Of a stretch of DNA of 7,705 bases, positions 1 through 6,129 are shown piece after piece (position 1 is the first letter of the stretch; the number at the start of each line of letters is the position of its first letter). Source of the stretch: Rickettsiales bacterium (GTDB taxonomy: Bacteria; Pseudomonadota; Alphaproteobacteria; Rs-D84; CACZYB01); NCBI GenBank assembly GCA_031276335.1, contig JAISNH010000075.1, positions 1-7,705 on the forward strand, in the 5' to 3' direction. The position numbers were made by a program, and so were the translations under genes. The notes beneath the pieces are model-generated. The model was not told where the DNA came from. It was given only the letters and a program-made list of their open reading frames with translations, and did no database searches.

Positions 1-43
1 GGGGCGCCCGCCCGCGGGATTCGGATAATTGCAGGAGGGGGTC

Positions 44-349
44 ATGCAAAAACATCGCAAAGTCTGGCTGCTGCCGCTGTTCGTCGCATGCGGGTTCGTC
101 ATGAGCATATCCTCGTTCATCCTTCAGTACAGGCTGAGCGGACTCGAGGCGGAGGCGGCGCGGCTGGAGGGTGAAATCCGGGACGCGGACACGCGGATCA
201 GGGTGCTGAGGGCCGAGCTTGCGCACCTTACGACGCCGGCGCGGATAAAGTCCATGGCCGCGGCCTACCTGCCGGAGTGGCGCGCGATATCGCCCTCCGA
301 CGTAATAAGGATTCTCGACATTCCCGCAAACCCTATGTTCGGGGGATAG
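44..349 (+). CDS. ftsL: Cell division protein FtsL (alphaproteobacterial type)
   Basis: A 101-residue bitopic membrane protein. A short basic N-terminus (MQKHRKV) precedes one transmembrane segment at about residues 7-27. A heptad-like, Glu/Arg/Leu-rich stretch at about 29-60 is likely a coiled coil. The tail carries 'YLPEW' (75-79) and 'ILDIP' (90-94), typical of short alphaproteobacterial FtsL. FtsL joins FtsB and FtsQ and activates FtsW/FtsI at the septum. I chose ATG 44 because AGGAGG (33-38) lies five bases before it; a TTG at 29 is in frame but would put the ribosome site inside the gene. It stops at TAG 347-349, four bases before ftsI, which supports the identification, since family sequence conservation is weak. 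The upstream neighbour (rsmH would be expected) lies outside the window. Confidence 0.85.
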   Translation: MQKHRKVWLLPLFVACGFVMSISSFILQYRLSGLEAEAARLEGEIRDADTRIRVLRAELAHLTTPARIKSMAAAYLPEWRAISPSDVIRILDIPANPMFGG

Positions 350-353
350 CGGA

Positions 354-2024
354 TTGGACGTGGGGCTGAAAAAAAATATAGAAAGGCTTTCCTCCGCGCG
401 CCGTCGCGGTTTTTCGGCCTCCACCGACATCCCGCGCGAATGGCTTAGGATTCCGGTAAGGAAAACCGAGGCCGCCCGGCGCATCGACTGGATGCTTGTC
501 ATTGTGCGAGCGGCCTTCGTCGTGATAATCGTGCGCCTGCTGGGCTTGAGCCTCAATTTCGATTTCCTGAAGGGCGGGCGGGAGTCCCGCGCGCCGTCCG
601 CCGCGGGCTTCTCGCGTCCCGACATCACGGACAGGAACGGCGAGCCCCTGGCGGTCAGCCTGCCGACCTTCGACCTGTATGTCAACCAGAACGAGAAGGA
701 GGTTGTCGCGGCGGAGGACTCCGCCGTAAAGCTGGTCGCGATTATGCCGGAGCTTGACTACGCCGAGGTTCTTTCGAAGCTGAGGTCGAAGAAATTCGCA
801 TACCTGAAGCGTCAGGTCGCCCCGCATGTGAAGGAGAAAATCCTTGCGATCGGCGAGCCGGGGCTCCAGTTCCAGGCAAGGGATTCCCGCGTCTATCCGC
901 AGGACAAGCTGTTCGCGCACATCGTCGGCACCACCGATGTTGACAACAGGGGCACGGGCGGCATCGAAATGTATATCGACGCGAAGGGGCTTGCCGCGGC
1001 CGGGGGTCAGGTGCGCCTTTCCGTCGATTTGTACATACAGAACGCGCTGCACCAGAATCTGTCCGCCGCGATGAGGGAGTACGGCGCGAAATCCGCGGCT
1101 GGCATTGTGATGGACGTGAAGACGGGCGAGGTTCTGGGACTGGTCTCCCTGCCGGATTTCTGGGGGGCGGAGGCCGCGAAGGTGGCAAAAAATCCGCTCT
1201 ACAGCAACCACGCGACGCTCGACACGTACGAGATAGGATCTGTGATGAAGATATTCAACACCGCGCTTGCCATGGAAAGCCGCTATCCGGAGGGCAAGAC
1301 GTTCGACGTGTCGAGGCCGTTCGCGATAGGCGGATTCCGCGTCCGCGATTCGCACGTAAGGAAGAACAGGATAAACATGAGGGAGGCCTTCGTGTTTTCC
1401 TCCAACATCGCCTCGGCCACGATAGCGCGCGACTTGGGCATGGCGCGCCAGACGGAATTTTTCCGGCGCATGAATTTCTTTTCGCGGATGGGCTTCGAGC
1501 TGCCTGAATGCGGAATGCCCATGTTCCCGAAGCGGTGGAACGACGTGATCAACGCCACCGCCGCGTACGGCTACGGCATATCGGTCAGCCTGCTGCATAC
1601 GATAGTCGCGGTCAACGCCATAATCAACGACGGCATGTACGTGGAGCCGACGATACTGCTGCGCGACCGCGATTCGCTTTTCAAGTCGTACCAGGTCGTT
1701 CGCGAGGAGACGAGCGCGAAGATGAAGGAGCTGATGAAGTTGGTCGTCACCGAAGGCACGGGCCTCCGGGCCAGCCTGTCCTCGATAAAGACGGGCGGCA
1801 AGACCGGCACCGCGCACAAGCTTGTGGACGGAAGGTACGACGTCCGGCGCCAGCGCACGTTCTTCGTTTCCGTGTTCCCGATAGATCGGCCGAAATACAC
1901 GATGCTTGTCATGCTGGACGAGGCGGCGAACGGGACGTGCAACGACGCGGCGTGTACCGCGGTCCCCGTCTCCGCGAAGATCGTCGAGGACATCGGCCCG
2001 ATACTGAACCTGGATTTGAAATAG
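354..2024 (+). CDS. ftsI: Septal peptidoglycan transpeptidase FtsI (PBP3)
   Basis: Class B penicillin-binding protein, 556 residues, a usual length for FtsI. It crosslinks septal peptidoglycan by D,D-transpeptidation in the periplasm with FtsW. A basic cytoplasmic N-terminus is followed by one transmembrane anchor (about 46-66) and then the PBP dimerisation domain, which opens with 'RPDITDRNGEPLA' (88-100). All three catalytic motifs of the transpeptidase domain are present: S296-V-M-K299, S349-S-N351 and K483-T-G-T486. The start is non-ATG. TTG 354 is preferred, with GGGGG at 341-345 eight bases upstream inside the ftsL stop region; GTG 360 is the alternative, and the first in-frame ATG falls inside the anchor. 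It is coupled to ftsL by a four-base gap. The expected murE does not follow; the next gene is convergent and its stop codon touches this one. Confidence 0.95.
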   Translation: MDVGLKKNIERLSSARRRGFSASTDIPREWLRIPVRKTEAARRIDWMLVIVRAAFVVIIVRLLGLSLNFDFLKGGRESRAPSAAGFSRPDITDRNGEPLAVSLPTFDLYVNQNEKEVVAAEDSAVKLVAIMPELDYAEVLSKLRSKKFAYLKRQVAPHVKEKILAIGEPGLQFQARDSRVYPQDKLFAHIVGTTDVDNRGTGGIEMYIDAKGLAAAGGQVRLSVDLYIQNALHQNLSAAMREYGAKSAAGIVMDVKTGEVLGLVSLPDFWGAEAAKVAKNPLYSNHATLDTYEIGSVMKIFNTALAMESRYPEGKTFDVSRPFAIGGFRVRDSHVRKNRINMREAFVFSSNIASATIARDLGMARQTEFFRRMNFFSRMGFELPECGMPMFPKRWNDVINATAAYGYGISVSLLHTIVAVNAIINDGMYVEPTILLRDRDSLFKSYQVVREETSAKMKELMKLVVTEGTGLRASLSSIKTGGKTGTAHKLVDGRYDVRRQRTFFVSVFPIDRPKYTMLVMLDEAANGTCNDAACTAVPVSAKIVEDIGPILNLDLK

Positions 2025-2837
2025 CTACTTCGCCGCTTTGTAGAATCCGAACGCGTCGGCCTTCATGAAGTTTTCCGCCGATTTCTGCTTGTCGCCCATG
2101 GCCTCGTATATTCGGCTTTTCATGTGGTATGCCGCCCCGAACAGGTCGCGCATCGCCTTGTCGGCCAGTATCAGGTCCAGGTCCGCCATGGCTCCCTTGT
2201 AGTTCTTCTGTTCGAACTTCGCGTTCGCGCGCTGCAGGTACAGTATCCGCACGAACGGGGTCTTCTCGCGCAGCGCCAGCTCTATGCCGCGGTCGAAATC
2301 GCGTATCGCGCCGGCCGGATCGCCGGACTTCGCCTTGGCCTCGCCGCGGTTGTACAGCGTGGCGTAGTTCTCCTCCATCTTGATCGCGGTGTCGAAATCC
2401 TTTATCGCCTCGTCGTATTTCCCGGTTTTCAGGAACAGGTCGCCGCGGCTCAGGTATCCGATGTATGCGTAATCCCTGTCCGCCAGTTCGATCGAGCGCG
2501 TGATGTCCGCGATCGCTCCGTCGATGTCGCCCATGTCGCGCCTAAGCAGTCCGATCATCCGGTAGGATTCGGAATATCCGGGGTCGGTTTCGATCGCCTT
2601 TTCATAGTATTTCAGGGCGAGCTTCGGGTCGTCGACCGCCCCCGCGATGCCGAGGTAGAACGCGCGCCGTCGCGCACCGTCGCTTATGTTCCGGCTGACG
2701 AAGCGCTTCTCGTTGAAGCCCGGCCCGACGATCGCGATGTATGCGGCCAGGATTAGGGTTATGGCGGAAAGCGCGCATATCGCCGCGCGCGGGGCCATGC
2801 GTTTCGGGTTCAGTTTCTGCAGGGTTAGTTTGATCAT
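2025..2837 (-). CDS. Membrane-anchored TPR-repeat protein
   Basis: A 270-residue protein with a basic N-terminus (KRMAPR) and one hydrophobic segment at about 17-38, read as an uncleaved signal anchor, followed by a soluble domain made of tetratricopeptide repeats. Repeats with the usual spacing (Gly/Ala at position 8, Ala at 20, Pro near 32) are visible at about 69-88, 90-121, 127-157 and 160-190, with weaker copies at about 200-225 and 235-263. Phrases such as 'YDEAIKDFDTAIKMEENYA' and 'GDPAGAIRDFDRGIEL' are typical. TPR domains bind proteins; no catalytic motif is present, and the partner is unknown. The gene directly follows the murF-like gene: its Shine-Dalgarno sequence overlaps that gene's stop, so the two are probably translated together. 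A role as a periplasmic scaffold in wall synthesis is inferred from position only. Confidence 0.85.
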   Translation of the reverse strand: MIKLTLQKLNPKRMAPRAAICALSAITLILAAYIAIVGPGFNEKRFVSRNISDGARRRAFYLGIAGAVDDPKLALKYYEKAIETDPGYSESYRMIGLLRRDMGDIDGAIADITRSIELADRDYAYIGYLSRGDLFLKTGKYDEAIKDFDTAIKMEENYATLYNRGEAKAKSGDPAGAIRDFDRGIELALREKTPFVRILYLQRANAKFEQKNYKGAMADLDLILADKAMRDLFGAAYHMKSRIYEAMGDKQKSAENFMKADAFGFYKAAK

Positions 2838-2841
2838 GGCG

Positions 2842-2848
2842 TCCTCCT
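2842..2848 (-). promoter_or_regulatory. Ribosome binding site overlapping the upstream stop codon
   Basis: On the minus strand the Mur ligase stop TAG (2849-2847) runs straight into GAGGA, giving TAGGAGGACGCCATG, so AGGAGGA is both stop and Shine-Dalgarno. The TPR gene's ATG (2837-2835) follows after a four-base gap. A ribosome ending the first gene therefore covers the start site of the second, which suggests translational coupling. It also fixes the TPR start. Confidence 0.8.
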
Positions 2849-4469
2849 ATATGTCGATTTTTTCTGCGTATATGTCGGCAAGGTCGTTTTCAATCAGCAC
2901 CGTGTCGCCCTTCTTCAGGTTCTTGTCCATCCATTCGTCTGATTCGGCGAACGATCGCGCGCATACCAGCTGCTGTCCCTTTTTCATGCCGCGCCTGAAG
3001 GTTTCGGTGAAATCCCTGATGCGCTCCGGCAAGACGGCGATTGCGACGTCGGTTTTCGCAAGGGCGTATTCGGCGACTTTTTTATGGCATTGCCCGTGCA
3101 GCTTGCCTAGCTCCAGCATGCCCGGCGTGACGAGTATCCTGCGCCCTCCGTCCGCAAGCACGTCCAGGGTGTCCAGCGCCGAGATGAATCCGTCGGGGTT
3201 GGAGTTGTATGCGTCGCGCAGGTATGTCACGCCGTTTTTCACATCCACGTACTGGCGGTTCTTTATCTGGGGCAGGGTGGAGATCGCGCTGATTATCTCG
3301 TCCTCCTTCATCCCCAGCCGGTGCGCCATGATGAAGGAGAGCGCGATGTCGTTGGCCTTGTGGATGCCGTAAATGGGCGCTAGGATATCGTGCTTTTTTC
3401 CGCCGTAGGCAAGCGTGAAGGCGACGCCCTTTTTCGTGACCTTCGCGTTTTCGATCTCATAGGTGTCCTTGCCGCCCGGCTTGTCCGACAGGAAGAACGC
3501 GTTCCCGTATCCGGGCAGGAATTCGCGCGCGAATTTATCATCCACCTGCAATCCGTTGACGACCGCTATGCCGCCCTGTTCGGTTACGGTTTTGAAGATC
3601 GAGAATTTTTCCTTCGCGATCGCCGCGGCGGTCTTGAAATATGCGTAGTGCATGTTGCCGACGGCGGTCAGTATGGCGTGGCGCGGACTGGCCAGCCTGC
3701 ATATCTTCGCGACCCGCCCGGGCATGGAGGTTCCGATTTCCACGATGAAGTACTTGTGCTCCGGGGCGAGCTCCCTGCGTATCGCGACCACGACTCCGAA
3801 CAGGGTGTTTATGCTCCGCGAGGTCATTAGGGTGCTTGCCTTTTGCGACAGTATGTGGCACAGGATGTTCTTGGTGCTGGTCTTTCCGAACGATCCGGTG
3901 ATGCCGATGACTGTTGGATCCAGGCTCCGCATTTTCCGGACGGCCTCCGCGTAATAGTGCCGCTTCAGTATCGCCTCCAGCGGGCTGAGGAGCGCGTCCG
4001 CGAGCATCAGTATGAACGGCGGCGACTGCACCAGGAGTATAAGGAGTCCGGTGATCCTGCACATGCAGTAGTCGTTTATGGTCGAAAACCAGTCCAGCCG
4101 GGTGAAAAGCGCGTGCGCCAGGTAAAGCTCGGCGATAAGGGAGATTGCCATGATGCGGCGCGCCCTGGGCGTCAGCGCGAACTGCTTCTTCGGCCTGGAC
4201 TCGCGGAACGGATTCTTGTGCCGGAGCGCGGCGATAAGGAACATCGCGCCCATCGCCGCCGTGTCGGCGTAATAGTTCTTGAACCCGGCCGCCAATATAG
4301 AATAGAAGAAGATGGCTAGCGAAAGCCGCTTGTCGACGAACTGCGCGCGCTTGAATATGAACTTGGTGAAATCTTGGGCGCTGTACCCGCTTTGCTGGAA
4401 GAACTGGCACGCCTTCAGGGTTCTTGCGAATGCGAAGGCCATGAAAAGGATTATCAGTATTATGTGCAT
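2847..4469 (-). CDS. murF: MurF-like Mur ligase with N-terminal membrane domain
   Basis: A 540-residue Mur ligase. MurF joins D-Ala-D-Ala to UDP-MurNAc-tripeptide using ATP in the cytoplasm. The catalytic half is clear: P-loop 'GITGSFGKTST' at 189-199, 'EIGTSMPG' at 244-251, 'VGNMH' at 270-274 followed by 'AKEKFSIF' at 285-292 (region of the carbamylated lysine), 'GIHKANDIALSF' at 368-379, 'DAYNSNPDGF' at 419-428 and 'VTPGMLELG' at 447-455. The first 180 residues are not the usual soluble MurF substrate domain. They hold four or five hydrophobic segments (about 2-17, 49-63, 69-82, 104-121, 139-163). This architecture occurs in a subset of MurF homologues; the exact substrate is therefore less certain than the fold. 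The start has a moderate AGGGG site eight bases upstream. It is the first gene of a pair with the TPR protein, away from the ftsL-ftsI cluster side of the window. Confidence 0.78.
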   Translation of the reverse strand: MHIILIILFMAFAFARTLKACQFFQQSGYSAQDFTKFIFKRAQFVDKRLSLAIFFYSILAAGFKNYYADTAAMGAMFLIAALRHKNPFRESRPKKQFALTPRARRIMAISLIAELYLAHALFTRLDWFSTINDYCMCRITGLLILLVQSPPFILMLADALLSPLEAILKRHYYAEAVRKMRSLDPTVIGITGSFGKTSTKNILCHILSQKASTLMTSRSINTLFGVVVAIRRELAPEHKYFIVEIGTSMPGRVAKICRLASPRHAILTAVGNMHYAYFKTAAAIAKEKFSIFKTVTEQGGIAVVNGLQVDDKFAREFLPGYGNAFFLSDKPGGKDTYEIENAKVTKKGVAFTLAYGGKKHDILAPIYGIHKANDIALSFIMAHRLGMKEDEIISAISTLPQIKNRQYVDVKNGVTYLRDAYNSNPDGFISALDTLDVLADGGRRILVTPGMLELGKLHGQCHKKVAEYALAKTDVAIAVLPERIRDFTETFRRGMKKGQQLVCARSFAESDEWMDKNLKKGDTVLIENDLADIYAEKIDI

Positions 4470-4481
4470 GTTTGTAGCCCC

Positions 4482-4510
4482 TTGATTTTTTTAGCGTTTG
4501 CCCCTATGAT
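4482..4510 (+). promoter_or_regulatory. Sigma70-type promoter of the SRP RNA gene
   Basis: TTGATT (4482-4487) and TATGAT (4505-4510) are separated by exactly 17 bases and resemble TTGACA/TATAAT. The predicted transcription start, six to seven bases after the -10 box, falls at 4516-4517, exactly where the paired 5' end of the SRP RNA begins. The -35 box touches the Shine-Dalgarno region of the divergently placed Mur ligase gene. Confidence 0.75.
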
Positions 4511-4515
4511 GTTTC

Positions 4516-4604
4516 CGAGGTTTGGCGGACGGCCTGCTCTCGCAACCTGGTCAGGTTCGGAAGAAAGCAGCCAAGCGCGCGCCGGCCGGGTCGCCAAAAC
4601 CTCG
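4516..4604 (+). ncRNA. ffs: Signal recognition particle RNA (4.5S, small bacterial type)
   Basis: RNA core of the signal recognition particle, which binds Ffh and delivers ribosomes making membrane proteins to FtsY. The domain IV hairpin is explicit: GGTCAGGTTC, the GGAA tetraloop (4559-4562), then GAAAGCAGCC. This matches the E. coli apical hairpin except that one C-G pair is replaced by U-A, a paired change that keeps the stem. The ends pair well: CGAGGTTT-GGCG at 4516-4527 against CGCCAAAACCTCG at 4592-4604. Length is about 89 nt, slightly short for the family. Ends are inferred from pairing and from the promoter upstream. No T-tract follows the closing stem, so the 3' end is probably made by processing. 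It lies opposite in strand to its neighbours, with only two bases between its end and the DUF3126 stop codon. Confidence 0.9.
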
Positions 4605-4606
4605 CT

Positions 4607-4816
4607 TCATTCCAGGTCTATGTCTATTATCGACATGTTGAAATCGAACGACACCTCGTTGTCGTCGACGTCGCGGTACAGCGTTCCTATGAACTCGTCG
4701 TTCATGTACACCTCTGCCATGTCCTCGTCCGACTGGCTCTGCTTCAGCCGTATGCCGGTGTTGGAAAATTTGTCCTGTAGGTACTTCTGGACCTTGTCTA
4801 GGATTTTTGCCTGCAT
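4607..4816 (-). CDS. DUF3126 family protein
   Basis: A 69-residue protein of the small DUF3126 family, found in Alphaproteobacteria; its function is unknown. The pattern 'AEVYMNDEFIGTLYRDVDD' (about 34-52), followed by a hydrophobic/acidic end with 'IIDIDL', is what I recognise. There is no signal peptide or membrane segment, so it is probably cytoplasmic. The first 25 residues look helical and the rest beta-rich. The start is secure: GGAGG (4822-4826 on the complementary strand) lies five bases before ATG at 4816. It follows prfB by 56 bases in the same direction and may be cotranscribed, though a TATAAT in the gap suggests its own promoter. It ends in TGA two bases from the converging SRP RNA gene. 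Confidence 0.8.
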   Translation of the reverse strand: MQAKILDKVQKYLQDKFSNTGIRLKQSQSDEDMAEVYMNDEFIGTLYRDVDDNEVSFDFNMSIIDIDLE

Positions 4817-4840
4817 TCGAACCTCCGTATTGCAAGGCCG

Positions 4841-4869
4841 ATTATAAACGATTGGAAAATGGAATGGAA
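4841..4869 (-). promoter_or_regulatory. Possible promoter of the DUF3126 gene
   Basis: A perfect -10 box TATAAT lies on the minus strand at 4846-4841. Seventeen bases upstream is TTCCAT, a poor -35 box. If used, transcription would start near 4834 and give an untranslated leader of about 18 bases before the ATG at 4816. The region is AT-rich compared with its surroundings. Confidence 0.4.
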
Positions 4870-4872
4870 GCG

Positions 4873-5959
4873 TTATTTTCCCGCGCCAGCCGCCAGCTCC
4901 GCCTCAAGGAATGCGTCGATCTCGCCGTCCAGTACCGCCGCGATGTTCGAGGTTTCGAAACCCGTGCGCAGGTCCTTTGCCATCTGGTAGGGCTGCATGA
5001 CGTAGGATCGGATTTGCGAGCCCCAGCCGATGTCTGCCTTCGACGCGTCTGCCGCCGCGGTTTCGGCCGCGCGCTTTTCCAGCTCCAGCTCGTACAGGCG
5101 GGATTTCAGCATGTTCATCGCGGTTTCGCGGTTCCTGTGCTGGCTCCGGTCGTTCTGGGACTGGGCGACGAGTCCGGTCGGGATGTGGGTTATCCTGACC
5201 GCGCTGTCCGTCTTGTTGATGTGCTGTCCGCCGGCGCCGGATGCGCGGTATGTGTCTATCCTAAGGTCGGACGGGTTGATTTCGACGCGTATGGTATCGT
5301 CGACGACGGGATAGACCCATACGGAGGCGAAGCTGGTATGCCGCCGCGCGGCCGCGTCGAACGGCGATATCCGCACCAGGCGGTGTATGCCCGATTCGTT
5401 TTTAAGCCAGCCGTATGCGCTTTTCCCCCGTATTTCTACGGTGGCGGATTTTATTCCGGCCTCGTCGCCCGCGTGCTCGTCGATAAGGATGGTTTTATAC
5501 GAGCGCTTTTCCGCCCAGCGGAGGTACATGCGGAGCAGCATTTCGGCCCAGTCCTGCGCCTCGGTTCCACCGGCGCCGGAATGGATTTCAAGGTATGCGG
5601 ATGCGCCGTCCGCCTCCCCGGACAGCATCAGGTCGAGCTTTTTCCGGGAAAGCTTCTGGTATAGCGAGGACATCGAGGCCGTCAGCTCCGCAATTGCCGC
5701 CGCGTCGTTTTCGCCCTCGGCTATCTTGATTAGCGCCGAAAGTTCGGCCAGCTCGCTTTCCGAATTTTCATAAAGCGCGATTTTCGATTCTAGGTCGGAT
5801 TTTTCCGACATGGTTTTTTCGGCGTTCGCGCGGTCGCTCCAAAAGCCCGGGGCGCCGGCCGCATGTTCCAGTTCCGCCAGGCGGAGCCTTAGCGCGCCGG
5901 GGTCAAAGATACCTCCGTATTTCGGCGATAAGGGCTTCGGTGTCGTCGATGATAGTCAT
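4873..5959 (-). CDS. prfB: Peptide chain release factor 2 (RF2), made by programmed +1 frameshift
   Basis: RF2 ends translation at UGA and UAA. The reading frame is split. Frame zero starts at ATG 5959-5957 (GGAG six bases upstream), encodes 18 residues (MTIIDDTEALIAEIRRYL) and hits TGA at 5905-5903. Skipping one T after CTT continues into the main frame to TAA at 4875-4873, giving 361 residues, close to the 365 of E. coli RF2. The tripeptide S198-P-F200, which reads the stop codon, and G243-G-Q245, which triggers peptide release, are both present. They sit seven residues earlier than in E. coli, as the length predicts. Calling the gene from the internal ATG at 5811 would lose the first 49 residues, including 'PGFWSDRANAEK', which belongs to the conserved N-terminal helical domain. 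I saw no convincing promoter directly upstream. Confidence 0.95.
5902..5916 (-). promoter_or_regulatory. prfB +1 frameshift signal
   Basis: Read on the minus strand: GGAGG TAT CTT TGA C. It has the parts of the well-studied E. coli site: an internal Shine-Dalgarno sequence three bases before the slippery CTT, and an in-frame UGA followed by C, a weak termination context. When RF2 is scarce, ribosomes pause at UGA and slip forward one base into the main frame, so RF2 controls its own synthesis. TGA is codon 19. Confidence 0.93.
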
Positions 5960-5983
5960 ATTTTTCTCCGTAATTAGACTTGT

Positions 5984-6013
5984 GGAAACCCGGCTTCGCG
6001 CCCGCCGGATTCC
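5984..6013. repeat. Imperfect hairpin upstream of prfB
   Basis: CCGGC (5990-5994) pairs with GCCGG (6004-6008), and outer GGAA and TTCC can extend the stem past a small internal loop. It lies 25 bases before the prfB start codon. It could be part of the prfB leader or a weak terminator for upstream transcription, but such a short GC stem can arise by chance in GC-rich DNA. Confidence 0.25.
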
Positions 6014-6035
6014 TGCTTTAATTTCAACTCAACCC

Positions 6036-6070
6036 GTAAAAATTCGGCGACATGCGCGGCGAATTTTTAC
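6036..6070. terminator. Perfect 11-bp inverted repeat, possible bidirectional terminator
   Basis: GTAAAAATTCG (6036-6046) is the exact reverse complement of 6060-6070. Inside, GCG and CGC pair around a five-base loop, with two bulged G. Stems flanked by an A-run on one side and a T-run on the other can act as terminators in both directions. Here the T-run lies inside the long stem rather than after it, so termination is plausible but not certain. It lies between the secreted-protein gene and prfB. Confidence 0.5.
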
Positions 6071-6080
6071 TCCTATTTTT

Positions 6081-6123
6081 CAACTCGAAAACGCCGGGAA
6101 CCGGTCTTTGCTTTTTCGAGTTG
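6081..6123. terminator. Second perfect 11-bp inverted repeat, probable terminator of the secreted-protein gene
   Basis: CAACTCGAAAA (6081-6091) is the exact reverse complement of 6113-6123. The interior contains CCGG-GAA-CCGG (6094-6104), a nested small hairpin. On the minus strand the structure begins seven bases after the TGA of the secreted-protein gene and contains TTTT in its 3' arm, then AAAAA follows. Its position right after a gene end favours a terminator or a 3'-end stabiliser. Confidence 0.5.
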
Positions 6124-6129
6124 CTATTT

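Noticed and set aside
2..28. Possible last codons of an upstream gene ending in TAA at 26-28
   Set aside because: The frame leads to '...GRPPAGFG' and a stop 15 bases before ftsL, which fits an upstream rsmH, but eight codons are too few to tell from chance.
29..43. TTG at 29 as the ftsL start
   Set aside because: It would place the AGGAGG sequence inside the coding region and leave the ATG at 44, with ideal spacing, unexplained.
333..1817. A 494-codon open frame antisense to ftsI
   Set aside because: It mirrors ftsI codon positions, is extremely rich in Arg, His and Val, has no recognisable domain and no ribosome site. ftsI carries all catalytic motifs, so this is a shadow produced by GC-rich codons.
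2054..2136. GCCGA and TCGGC as a terminator in the 3' part of the TPR gene, serving ftsI
   Set aside because: Only a five-base stem with a long loop; not distinguishable from chance.
3538..4410. A 290-codon open frame on the minus strand inside the Mur ligase gene
   Set aside because: It is a frame shadow of the Mur ligase, Arg/His/Gln-rich, without motifs. The overlapping frame holds the P-loop and other conserved blocks.
4374..4847. Open frames on both strands covering the SRP RNA
   Set aside because: They run through the paired ends and tetraloop of ffs and overlap the DUF3126 gene in another frame. The RNA explains the conservation.
4807..5664. A 285-codon plus-strand open frame over prfB
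   Set aside because: It is antisense to the RF2 gene containing the SPF and GGQ motifs, and its composition is typical of a shadow.
5811..5959. Reading prfB as a broken gene because of the in-frame TGA
   Set aside because: The stop is part of the conserved frameshift signal and the downstream frame gives a full-length RF2.
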